The position numbers and the translations under genes are program-made. This document shows positions 23,090-33,524 of a stretch of 40,952 nucleotides of DNA, piece after piece. The notes beneath the pieces are model-generated. The model was not told where the DNA came from. It made no database searches and was given only the letters and a program-made list of their open reading frames with translations. The stretch is from Paramacrobiotus metropolitanus (taxonomy: Eukaryota; Tardigrada; Eutardigrada; Parachela; Macrobiotidae), in assembly GCF_019649055.1 (NCBI RefSeq), contig NW_026570565.1, positions 1 through 40,952 of the forward strand. The letters run 5' to 3'. How positions within the stretch are numbered: position 1 is the stretch's first letter; each line of letters begins with the position of its first letter.

Positions 23090-23790
23090 TAAAATTCGCA
23101 TGTTTTTTGTGGACGTACAAATGGCACGTACGCCTGCCAATATCGCCCGGGCAGATTGTAATCCAGGAAAGCGACAGAAGTGTTGTGTTCTCGTAATCTC
23201 GTTTGACGATGACTCTGCATGTAGACGCAATACTTTTACTCCATTACCATTTAAAGGTCACAGAATATTTATGAAAAGTTTCGGTTAGTTTCCTTCAGCA
23301 GGTTCCTTACATGAACGACTGGTAGATACTGTAGATAACATGAAAAATCAATTTTTTATTTAACATTGTGAAACAGCGGAAAAATTAACGTTCAAGCTGC
23401 AAAGTACAACATAAATTTAAAGAAAGCAAACTTAGAAAGCTAACTGCAGTTTTCCATAATATTCCAGATACAATTTCCTGATAACTCACGTTAAGAGGCA
23501 AAATCGACCTATGTATTCATAAAAAAAACAATAATTACCTTAAATTTTAGGCTTTTACGTCACTATATCATGTAATAAATGAGTCTGGCAGGAAAAAATA
23601 CGATCACAAGTTGTGATCACGATGACACCGCCGACACTGGCGATGGAACGTTGTCATCAGAATTGTTTTGAAATCTCCCACTTTCTGATCCAGTAATAGG
23701 CGCCGCGGCCAGTCGCTCGAGGAGTTGATTGCGACTGCTCCTTTCCGCCATCGTTGGCAATTCCATGCTCCTTTCTAGGTCAAATGGGGT
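23090..23790. other. Gene-free stretch
   Basis: No gene seen. The palindromic word CACAAGTTGTG lies near 23,608-23,618. The D2 duplication starts at the right edge. Confidence 0.4.
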
Positions 23791-23792
23791 GG

Positions 23793-24831
23793 GACTACTG
23801 TTTCAGCTTCTGGCTGTCCTCTTCGCCTCCGTCACCCACCGGGTCAGCACCCATCCATCATCCTAACTTATTAACGAATCAGCAGCCGATTACTGCCGAT
23901 AGTACATACATCACCGTTTCCTGGTTTTTCATAGAACGTTCGCCTCTAGTGTCATTTTCATCTCCACCGTTTTTCTTCTCGCTTGGTGATACTGTTCTTA
24001 GACAAAACTGGGAAGAGTATACTTTAAAACGTTTGCTAAAGATAAGACGTGCATATTAAGAAGTTGCTACTTTTGCAGTTTTCTTCGTGTTTATTGGCGT
24101 TAGGTTTTTTTGGATTTCCATAATTATAACAATTCAGTTTGGGTTTTGTTTGTTAAATTGTTACCGCGTTAGACGAGACGCCGAGAACATTTTGTGGTTT
24201 CTTTCCCAGTTTGGCTGTTGGAAGTTTGTCTGTTGGACTGTTCTTCCAACAGTTTTGGCTGTTGGAAGTTTTCTTTCCCAGTTTGACAGCGATATTGGAA
24301 GTGTTCCTGTTATTTCCTTGTGACCTTTAGCACTATTCAAGTCTTTCTTAGTTATGCAACAATCGCCATAGTTACTGGTTGCGTCTTTGTCAAGAGATTT
24401 CATCCGACCTTTTTATGAGTATCTCCGGTATTTCTTCACCGCAGTTTTCCCCGGGCGATTCTCTGAATTGTTGGGACCATGCGGCGTGCTGAATTGAAAG
24501 AAAATGCGATAAGTAACCGTCACCGGAAGCAACGGGTTGGTTGCGGCGAGAGAGCAGTCGCCAAAAGCGAGTATCAGCAGGGATGCAGTAGATCGATGCG
24601 GGGCGCGGGTGTTTAAGTGGGTGTCGAGTCTGAGTTCGTAGAAGGAAGTTACAGCGGCGATGATGGCGTGGTGTAACGCGCACAAATAACATATGAACAT
24701 TCGATAGGACGCAGTTGCTAATGCGTGCTAATCCCCCGACGGCTGAGCGAGCCAATGAAGCGTCCCACAGTGGACGGATCGTGTCTGATTGTGCCGGCTT
24801 ATTCGCCTAGCGCTTCCGGACTGATGCGCAC
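23793..24831 (+). repeat. Direct duplication D2 (1,039 bp)
   Basis: Near-identical copy of 13,567-14,544. The main difference is at 24,210-24,290. There GGCTGTTGGAAG-type words are expanded, including CTGTTGGACTGTTCTTCCAACAG, which can fold on itself, and CCCAGTTT is repeated. This adds about 61 bp. Other differences are single bases such as CTTCTCC/CATCTCC and CACAGCGGAC/CACAGTGGAC. The copy sits in the spacer near the centre of the large palindrome. Confidence 0.9.
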
Positions 24832-24869
24832 CAGTATCAGATAGATGCCACATCGCTCTGACAGTAATT

Positions 24870-25136
24870 TTATGGTGCTCGTACTGGATACGAAAGTTTA
24901 CGGCATTTACTCAATAACTGTTGTTCACACTGCACAGGACAAAAACGTTTACGGTTGTGTGATCCAGACTGGCCATGGATAAAACAGCACTGCAGATACA
25001 AGCAGGACAGGACGCTTTGGTATGCAGCATGCACTTCCGGCCATAAGCTGCACTCCGGCTCATTCGTTTCCTGCCATGTCCCGGTCATCTGGGAGCGGCA
25101 TGGTCGTTCACGCTGGCAACAAATCTGATTGGTCAA
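24870..25136 (-). other. Cysteine-rich open frame, unassigned
   Basis: An 88-codon minus-strand frame with about a dozen cysteines, for example NQICCQRERPCRSQ, EPECSLWPEV and CLYLQCCF. High cysteine content in an otherwise gene-poor stretch could mean a secreted-protein exon, but there is no signal peptide, splice context or known spacing pattern. Confidence 0.2.
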
Positions 25137-25139
25137 AAC

Positions 25140-26440
25140 CAGGACAGTTAGGATAGTGACCGTGCATTAATTTACGGTGCCGGCTATAATAGGGGCCAGT
25201 GCCGTATATGACTGCGCAATATACTCGTATACTGTGCTGACAGAAAGTGAAAGTAATAGTTCTTAACTATAACTTTAATCACACAACAAGCAAGAATAAC
25301 AATGAGATGGAAAGCAACAGGAAATGGTAGACCGATCGCTGGAATGATCGATATCATTCACAGCAAAGCAAAACCTTTTATCTCAGTGCAACCGTGTTGC
25401 AACAATTCTAGAAAGTTCGGTAACTTTCACGATGACAATAAACATGAAAACAATCCCTTAGATCGTCAAGCGTTATGGTCAAAGCCATAACGTGCTCATC
25501 CATGCACACACACACGCAGTTAAACAAGCTGTAATAAAACGCATCACGCACAAACACAAGTTTAGCAATAAAGCTCATAAACATAGTCGCCTTTCAAATG
25601 ACCGCTATGCGCATACCGGCGTAACAGCTACTAATAACAATGGTCTACTCTGTAATGTCCTGCAAACATCCCACACTTTACCAAGCTATCAACTGGCATG
25701 CACTCGCAGAACGCCACAGAAAGATACTGATTATAAACAACGTCTGTTCATTTAGATTTTCAGGCAATATCGTAATACAAACAATACGTACAGTCCACAA
25801 AAATTGTAAAAAATTTCGAGGATACATCGACTTGCACGAATATTTATAGGCATCTACCGTGCCGTCGCTTCACTGCTCCGCCGGCGCAGATGCGTGAGCT
25901 ACTTCACAATTCTTGGCCAAAAAGTTTATCGCAAAATGGACAATCGCTCGAATCATCCATCCATCTTCCCAACGTACACGCAGTTGTACATCCCACGCAC
26001 GTATACCAAAAAGGCGAACTCCCTCGGCCAGTTTGACACTGCATCAACAAAAAGATCGAATAGTATTTTCCGGCGAATAAAGCCTGCGACAGTGGCCAAC
26101 TACACTTCTACGAGTCTTCCAGGAAAATCCATTACCAGCGACAACGGGACTTGTTTCTCCCCCCGCGTGTGCAGTAAGCAAACTTCGACGGTTTTACTGT
26201 CACGCACGGTGCCAGTACCAAACCCTTTTCGGTAATCGTTAGCGCCGGTTGCAAATGTGGCTCGCGTTTTCTTTATGCTGGCAATTCGTGTTTTCACTAC
26301 TTCAAAAAGTTAAAGCGGAGGTAAGACCGGAAATAATTCAGATCTGGCAGGAGGCAACGTATTCCAAGGTACATAATTATATTCCAACAGTTTTGGGCAT
26401 GCTCCGTGAATCCGCCATAGCCATAGAGCCATGATGACAG
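25140..26440. other. Spacer at the palindrome centre, no clear gene
   Basis: Short open frames only. The minus frame at 26,297-26,100 includes GFGTGTVRDSKTVEVCLL and PLSLVMDFPGRL, which looks protein-like, but I cannot assign it. The FABP second exon is not found at the mirrored position. Confidence 0.35.
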
Positions 26441-27180
26441 AGAGCATATTTTGTAACACATATTTTGCAACCTATAGGGAGGGCACTGCACCGATATGTT
26501 CGTTGCTCTGCCCGGTGGCACGGAGATCCCTTCCAAAATTGCCGTCATCGCGCAAGTATTCGTATTTCCCAGCAATTTTTGCAATAATTTTTTTTTTAGA
26601 TTTGTTGGCTAAAATAGGTAATTTTTAACAGGAATACCGCAGATGCACGGAAATGCGCGAAGTTTATTTACCTTGTAAGTTGTAATCCATGGTCATATGA
26701 CGGACTAACGAAGCCGGGACCGATTATGGCTATTTATTTGTTTAACAGACTGCAGAACAACGGATGCAGAACAACTGGGAAGCGCGCATATTTGTTTGAT
26801 AAGTAACAGTTTTAAGAAATATACATTCGCCCATTAGAAAATCAAACACCCGCAGTTCAGTCTTATTTAGCATTAGTGTGAATAACTTTGTTTGTAGGAA
26901 AGCTGCGCGCAAATATAAACTCAATAGGGTCCAATAAAACCAGATTACACGAAGAATGCAAATCCGTATTAATATCGCTATCCGTATTAACTTTTCACGC
27001 AATATGAACAACAAACCTGATAGTACCAAAATCTGTTTTATTCAGCTGTGGCGTCTATATCGATGTTGTTTTAAAACAGCTATCAGTAATCACTCACGAA
27101 GGTTCTCAACGTAAGGTTCTCACTCACGAAAACATGTAATTTGATAGAGACTAACCCATGACTTTTGATTCCAAGTTAAA
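26440..27180 (-). repeat. Palindrome right arm, FABP 5' unit
   Basis: Inverted copy of 21,960-22,660; see that entry for shared words. Together with the following block it forms the inner part of the right arm. Confidence 0.8.
26475..26600 (-). pseudogene. FABP exon 1, copy 2
   Basis: On the minus strand the sequence reads KIAGKYEYLRDDGNFG and RATGQSNEHIGAV, closer to a canonical FABP N-terminus than copy 1. No second exon follows within about 500 bp, so this is an isolated first exon. Its acceptor side (ATCTAAAAAAAAAATTATTG) has lost the CAG seen in copy 1. Confidence 0.65.
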
Positions 27181-27249
27181 TTGGTAATTGTCCACAAGTC
27201 CCCGAATCGATGCTTGAGGGCTTATTTCATGGTCCATGTAATATTAAAA

Positions 27250-27860
27250 AGATGATGCCTCAGTTATTGAGCAGCATTCGTTATTACTTTGAAAACATAA
27301 TGAACACATTTACTAACAGTTGGAAAGTACTCGTATGTTGTGAAAATTAAACTTCTGTTGCTTCTTCAATTACAGTATTAATTATTATACGGGAGTTATA
27401 TGTACATGTATGGCTGTATATGCATATCGCATGGAATTTATCAAACGGAAATGCTAGCCGCAAAACATTATTAAGCAGTAACAACAAACCATCGTTGCCT
27501 GCAACTTGGAAGGGCAGCAGAGTGTGAACAGCGAGAATGAAATAATATTCCCCGAATACTCGCACAGGGATCGATGGCCTGCTGGTAACATTATTCCTGA
27601 TCCGAACGAAGCCAAATTTCCTTCCTGTTTTACTACCATAATGACTTACACAATGACGAACGTTTAATGAGCACAAGAACATCATGGTTTTCATTGCATA
27701 GGTTTTGCTTGCGCATTGTATTGTTTTTCGGCACTGAATAATTTTGAGACGTACCATTTAAAAGACGCTTAATCCGTTTGTTGCAGCCAGGCGTTAACGG
27801 TCAAAAAAATATATCAGGCCATTAAAAGTTAATGTAATCCAACGCAACGGAGCACAAAAT
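27250..27860 (-). repeat. Palindrome right arm, non-coding block
   Basis: Inverted copy of 20,760-21,430. Confidence 0.8.
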
Positions 27861-27899
27861 AGCAAATATGCATGCGAGTATACATAGCATGATAGCACC

Positions 27900-28260
27900 A
27901 CTTCCGTTACATATTATACAATATACAATAACAACTATGCATCTGTATCTCAGCATTTCTGAACAGCATTTACTGTTAGCTGCACTTAAAGCAAGAAATT
28001 TTGTACTTTGAATACTTGAAAGGTTTGGCCACTGCGCCGCACAATGCTAATTTATGTATTTAAAACAAAGTACCGTGCTAATGTACACCGCGATCGAAGA
28101 TACAATTTTAGTATTTTACAGTACTCCCGGTAGGGTTAACATGCTTTTTGAATCGATCCTTTTGAAATACCGGGGTAGTGTTACCGCTATATACTCACTC
28201 TGATTCCTTCTTTACCTGTTTCTCTGTGTAATGTTGCGTACAGAATCAGATTTTCAAGCG
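27900..28260 (-). repeat. Repeat Q, copy Q3
   Basis: Same orientation as Q1 and inverted to Q2 and Q4. It contains ATCTGTATCTCAG, ATTTACTGTTAGCTGCACTT, GAAATTTTGTACTTTGAA and TTTAAAACAAAGTACCGTGCTAA. The GAAATACCGGGGTAGT word on its inner side is shared with Q1 and Q2. Confidence 0.75.
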
Positions 28261-28329
28261 TCGTTTTCGCCGGGTAGTGCACAAACTCCTGGTCGAACGT
28301 TCGTCATTATCCACCTGATGAGCGTTAAT

Positions 28330-29466
28330 ATTTGCAGGGCACAAAGCATCGGTTGCTTTTTATTTGGGATGGGCTGCCGTGACGGCAGCCGTTGCCTTCC
28401 GGAGCAGTCCATGTCATCATACGGATGCCGGTGCTGTCAACGCGGAGCCCAGTATGAATACAGCAACGGTCTGCACTCAGTCCAACATCGACGTGGATCT
28501 GCCGGTCCTCGGACGCGCAGTTCCATTTCTGACGTGAATGATCGACAAACAGCGCTGCCTGTGTACTGCCGTGAAGGAAGGACAGCCCATGCGATATCTG
28601 CAAGAGTGACCTCGAGGTGGCCTTTATCACGGATATGTCACTAACTACTGCTGTCAGCACATTACCCGAAACTACAACGGAAGCATTATGAAATTTATCA
28701 ACCACGGGTAGCACTGAATGATTGAATCCACAACGGACACCAGTTCAGCTAGTACTGCAAAGTTGGGAACGCAAACTGAAATTACCGGCATTACCACGAA
28801 TACTGCGACTACATCCGATACAACTATCGTTAACGGAGCCGAAATTAGTAATGCGCCGACTGATCCGGGAACCACAACTTAGAACATCATCACCGACATC
28901 ACCTCGACTCCATCGGAAACCTTAACTGACACTGTCTGACAGTAGCACTCCTACCAGCACTGATACCACGATAACGACGGAAACTACAAACGCCAGCAGT
29001 CCTCCTACCGCGTTAACAACAGAGTTAACAACGGAAGGCAACACAACGGATAGCACCTAAACCACCACGACCGATACGGCAACAACACCGCTGTTTGCAA
29101 CTGCAGCAAACAAGCGACCGACAAAAAGCACGGCAATGGGCATCACCGGTACAAACTAAAATAACGGAGCATATCGGGTTATCAGGATTGTAATTTCAGC
29201 AGACATGACAACTGAAGGTTTCACCAGTTCCCCCTCGATTTCATCTGACAACGCTACCGGGCGATGGCACCGAGACCGTAGGTACGACGTCTGCTTCGAC
29301 AAGACCAACAGATACATCTTCCGTGATGGCTACATCCACGAAACCCGTAACTACTCATAGCCGGAGTATAAAGGAAACCATTACGGCTTTATTAGCAAGC
29401 ACAATGGGATCTACGACTGCCGTTAACAAGAGACAAACAAAGTCTAACGCCGGGAGCCTTCGTTAG
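28330..29466 (+). pseudogene. Mucin-like secreted protein, copy B
   Basis: Reads on the plus strand with several breaks. A hydrophobic leader-like segment (LGWAAVTAAVAF) is followed by a cysteine-bearing part (CHHTDAGAVN, TVCTQSNIDVDLPVLGRA, QRCLCTAVKEGQPM). A long Thr/Ser-rich region follows: DMSLTTAVSTLPETTTEA, ESTTDTSSASTAKLGTQ, EITGITTNTATTSDTT, TDTTITTETTNASSPP, then VGTTSASTRPTDTSSV and STMGSTTAVNKRQTKS, ending at a TAG at about 29,464. In-frame stops interrupt it at about 28,520, 28,878, 29,058 and 29,157. The layout of leader, cysteine head and Thr-rich body suggests an extracellular O-glycosylated protein. Copy A in the left arm retains only the Thr-rich part. Confidence 0.6.
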
Positions 29467-30290
29467 GTAGCCTTCCTGATAGGAAGTTTCAATTGTGGGA
29501 TAGCTGTTTTTTGCATTAGACTTTTGATATGAAATTGGATGTTTAGTTAGAATATTCGGTACCTTTTATTCGACAATTGCAGTGCGGTTTGGTGCCGGGC
29601 GGAATTAGATGTGTTGTACACTGTACAGCAGTTGAACGTGTGCAATTCCTTCACTCACTATACAGAGCACTGCTAGTACTCGTATCTGTACGGTGTACCG
29701 GTACCAGTAAAAGTAGCACATGTGAGAACAGGAAACCCATCAGAAAATTCAAGTCTATTCGAAAGCTCGTGCCTTGCAAATACGCGTACTAATACTTGTT
29801 TACCATCTACCGGAATTAAAATAATGTAGATTGACACATCTTTAAAACCGAGTCGTCGCAAAAACCACTTTAGGTAAACTCTATGTTTTGTGTTACTGTT
29901 AGGACAAACGAATGCTTATCAATAATTTAGTTGCGAGTATAGATATAACTGCCGAAAGCAAAAACCACACGACTGCATATTATCTAGCGTACAAGTACAA
30001 AACAATTTTGCGAGTGTGAGCTACAGATACAACGTACAATTTTCTTTAAAGTCGAGCAACATGTTTTCGCAATCTCCCGCATGTATGCGCTAAAATTTGT
30101 TACAAATACGCTCACCGCACTAGATTTTGAAGTCTAATAATCCAAATCTTCAATTTTTTGGTGGAGCTTGATTCTTGCTTTAACTTAACATCAGCATACC
30201 GAACTCTTTAACTTGCATTTTTAATATTTCTACTACTATAATTCAGCAGTACCCTGAATTCACTATATAAGTTTTGTATGTTTAACAGCG
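29467..30290. other. Gene-free stretch
   Basis: No gene recognised. This is the left edge of the ~8 kb segment that has no counterpart in the left palindrome arm. Confidence 0.4.
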
Positions 30291-30293
30291 TGT

Positions 30294-30647
30294 GTAGCCG
30301 GCAGATATATTGGCCTGTTTCCTGTTGGCGAGCCCGGCAGGAAAGTGGTTTTCCTCCCATAATTCTGCCGAAGTGCGCCCACAATTCTGCCGACCCGACC
30401 CTATGCATTGCCTATGGGAACTCCAATATATCAGCCGAACCGGCTCAAAGTGAAATTTGATACCTTTATTGAGCGCAAGCCTGCAATAGCACTGCCGGGC
30501 TGCATCATGCACACCATACAGCCGCCTAAGGATAATTATTGTACCGGCACTAAACAGAGAGAAGCGCGCGATTTCTCTTGCCCCGTGTCTATTCTTTGCA
30601 GAAGAGCGTTTCTGCAGAGTCCATTCATGCACAGACATTATCGCAAA
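30294..30647 (+). repeat. Dispersed repeat R, copy R1
   Basis: Matches the reverse complement of 32,684-33,013 (R3) almost base for base over its first ~250 bp, with an extra ~25 bp near 30,610. Signature words are GTAGCCGGCAGATATATTGG, CCCACAATTCTGCCGACCC and CTATGCATTGCCTATGGGAA. An ATTCTGCCG word is repeated internally. No transposase frame is inside, consistent with a non-autonomous element. Confidence 0.85.
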
Positions 30648-30987
30648 AGTATAGTAGATTATCGAGTATATTAATTATTTTTTCTACAGTAAATAACCAT
30701 TATTTTTATGCCTACAATCTATGGAAGGTGTAAATTATCCTTACACTGTTTGACTTCAAAAATTATCTCGTACTTCATTCGGCAATAGTGAGTGTACAAG
30801 CGAAGAATGGTATATTTGTGCCTGCCCGGATGGAATTGTAAACGAAAGAAAAACGTTTACCTATTTAAAATAGTTACTTACAATGCATTACTTTATAATT
30901 TTCAACATATGGGCAACATATAATCGGTTTATATGATGATGTCGTGCATACTTCGTGCATCAAGATCAAAAAGTGTTTTGGACACAA

Positions 30988-31100
30988 GGACCAATAAATC
31001 TGCCGATCTGCACCCACAATTCTGACGACCCGAACATATGCATTGCCTATGGAAACTCCAATATATCGGCCGAACGAGAACAGAAGTGAAACCTGATACC
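30988..31100 (+). repeat. Dispersed repeat R, partial copy R2
   Basis: A diverged ~110 bp fragment in the same orientation as R1: CACCCACAATTCTGACGACC, ATGCATTGCCTATGG and ACTCCAATATATCGGCCGAAC. Confidence 0.8.
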
Positions 31101-31950
31101 GCTGTCGATTGCTAGCCGTTGTACTAATGTCTGCTAATTAGTCAATACGTCCTTGTCGGACACAACAATAGATGTTAGCGCGCGTGCATGATAGCATAAT
31201 ATTATGTCCAAGAGATACTTGGACGTATAAATCGTACGTCCAATACGTCCAATTAATTAATTAACGAAACTGCATATGATCATGATTTCTATAGTTGAAT
31301 GAGAATCTATTAACGCCATAAGCTGCATATAGACAGTTAGAAAGGTCGCCGCAAATAATTTGTTTAAGCAAATATAAGTACAATAACTGTAGTAGCGATG
31401 GTTGACAACGAACTCATTATTTTGAGTTGCAATAAAATACTGTAATTACATACAATGAACAAGTTTCATTAAGAATTTTGTTCAGACAGGTAGGAAAGAA
31501 AAACACATGGAAGTCAGTCAGCTTCATTAATATACTAGATCAGAGTCAGCGACAATATTATAGACTAACACGGCTATTGTAATGGCTGTTTCTTATAAGA
31601 ACTTGGACATTAAATTGCTATTACGGGAGTTTATATACCTTTCTATTGCGTGCAATACTGTAATTTCCTTGCGCTGTGGTTGTACAAGTGTTGTCTGCCG
31701 TTTGGTGCCAGCAGAGCGACAAAAGGACATCGTTCTCATAATCCATACCGGCTCATTATGTGACGTGATACCGATGTTAGACTGGATACAAGCGCGGTAA
31801 ATATAATAGGGACAGAGAAATTACAGCGGTTTGCTTGCAGTTTAGCGGCTGTAGCGGACAAAGATGCTCCCATTGTAGAGAAATCTGCAGAATAAAGCAA
31901 CTGCAATTAAGCTATAAATAGAGGATTCATGGCACGTGGCAGCAGAGGAG
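31101..31950. other. Upstream region of the three-exon gene
   Basis: AT-rich. ACGTCCA words recur near 31,150-31,250. A 72-codon frame at 31,582-31,800 has no motif. No obvious TATA box or initiator could be chosen. Confidence 0.35.
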
Positions 31951-31954
31951 CAAA

Positions 31955-32544
31955 ATGAATGAATCAGCGCGCCACAGATCAGCGTAAGAAAGAAATTTGA
32001 CAATGGCTCTGCGTGTTGTGAGAAAAAAAAACCATATTTCTATAACTTTGCAATTAGCTGATCTCAATACCATCTCATGTTAAAATTAACGATTTGACCG
32101 AACTGAGTGCAGAGGAAGGATGTATCCTTTTTATCCTGGTTATCCGCCTAATTTTCCAGCAAACGGTAATGTTTTTCTTCCACCGCCTGTTCCAACCTTT
32201 CCATATCCTTACTACATGCCAGTCGCCGCAAACAAAGCAAACATCCCTAATTTGCCTAACCAGGGTGAAAATGTTTTCCCATGGAATTTCGGATTTACGG
32301 GCCCACCAAATCCGTTTGAAAGTCGCCCAACGACAAACAGAGTTACGACACAGCCGAATGGCAACAACGCGCATTATTCTCGCCTTGCTACATCGTCCGA
32401 AATTCCTGACAAAAACGAAAATCATGGTTTGAAAGACGTAAGCAAGTAACTTATATTTGTGTTTTAATGCTTCAAATTAAACCTTTTCCATTTCGTTTGC
32501 AGTTTATCAGCGTATGTAAAGGCATACCAAACTGGTCTGAATAG
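31955..32544 (+). CDS. Proline/asparagine-rich protein, three exons, intact
   Basis: Exons 31,955-31,983, 32,113-32,437 and 32,503-32,544 join in frame to give 131 residues. Introns are 129 bp (GTAAGA..GAGTGCAG) and 65 bp (GTAAGC..TTCGTTTGCAG). An AATAAA lies at 32,578-32,583. The protein is MNESARHRSAGRMYPFYPG onward, with a Pro/Tyr/Phe-rich segment (LPPPVPTFPYPYYMP), an Asn/Pro-rich middle (NIPNLPNQGENVFPWNFG) and the C-terminus KDFISVCKGIPNWSE. There is no signal peptide or membrane helix; it is probably disordered. I do not recognise the family. Unlike its neighbours it has no stop or frameshift, and consensus splice sites, so it is probably expressed. A start at the second Met (32,120) is possible if exon 1 is non-coding. 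It is bracketed by inverted repeats R1 and R3. Confidence 0.65.
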
Positions 32545-32577
32545 CGGCTATTGGAAATAAGTGCTTGATAGTTTTTA

Positions 32578-32583
32578 AATAAA
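32578..32583 (+). terminator. Poly(A) signal AATAAA
   Basis: Canonical hexamer 33 bp after the stop codon of the three-exon gene. Confidence 0.5.
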
Positions 32584-32683
32584 GTTAACTAAAGGTGAAG
32601 TATATTGTACAGCATTCGCAGTTTGTATGCGTTAGAAGAAAGGTTGTTTGGAAAAAAATAAATATATTCAACAATTAATTTTG

Positions 32684-33013
32684 TTTTGCGATAATGTCCT
32701 CTCCTGCAAGGATTAGACAAGGCGCAAGAGAAAGCGCGGGCTTCTCTATCTGTTTAGTGCCGGTACAATAATTATCCTTAGGCGGCTGTATGGTGTGCAT
32801 GATGCAGCTTGGCAGTGCTATTGCAGGCTTGCGCTCAATAAAGGTATCAAATTTCACTTTGAGCCGGTTCGGCTGATATATTGGAGTTCCCATAGGCAAT
32901 GCATAGGGTCGGGTCGGCAGAATTGTGGGCGCACTTCGGCAGAATTATGGGAGGAAAACCACTTTCCTGCCGGGCTCGCCAACAGTCAACAGGCCAATAT
33001 ATCTGCCGGCTAC
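32684..33013 (-). repeat. Dispersed repeat R, copy R3
   Basis: Inverted partner of R1, ending CGGCTAC at 33,013. The ~2 kb between R1 and R3 contains the three-exon gene and partial copy R2. Confidence 0.85.
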
Positions 33014-33480
33014 AAGCGTGTAATGCAAAACAACTTCATCCAAATAAATTATTCAGATCATGCCTATGTGTCAAAAGTAGCCCCGGTGTTAATTTACATT
33101 CGTCTGTGTAAACTCGGTTATTTACAGAATATGTAAATGCAAAGGCACAGCCAAATGTTCGAATCACGAGACCTCCAGCGAACGTACTCGTAAAAAGGTA
33201 TTGCTTGAAATCTCATTCTTGTCATCAGTTTAAGATTGCATAGTTCTGCTCTTTTTAGATGGTTTTTTTGTATATAGCTAGCGGTTGCAATCCCCTATCA
33301 CAAGACTTAGCAGGCAACCTTTCTACGTATAAATGGTAATTGCATAATATCATGTAGCCTAACTTTCCATTGCAAATCAAAACACAACGTATCGCATTTT
33401 CATTTCTTAGCATTGCAAAATTTTAGAAAAGGAACGAATTACCTCCCCACTGTAATCGGCTTTCTGCGGAAGCTGAATTC
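33014..33480. other. Gene-free stretch
   Basis: No gene recognised between R3 and the homeobox remnant. Confidence 0.35.
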
Positions 33481-33507
33481 ATACCTCTGATGTCATACCT
33501 CTGATGT
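33481..33507 (+). repeat. 14-bp tandem duplication
   Basis: ATACCTCTGATGT(C/A) occurs twice in a row just upstream of the homeobox remnant, a small local slip. Confidence 0.8.
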
Positions 33508-33524
33508 ACATCGTTGCGATGTTT

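Noticed and set aside
26100-26297. Possible retroelement protease (GTGTVRDSKTVEV)
   Set aside because: No D(T/S)G active site and no neighbouring polymerase or integrase motifs.
33150-33165. TGTTCGAATCA as a tRNA T-loop
   Set aside because: No acceptor, D or anticodon stem could be folded around it; no other tRNA candidate was found by eye.
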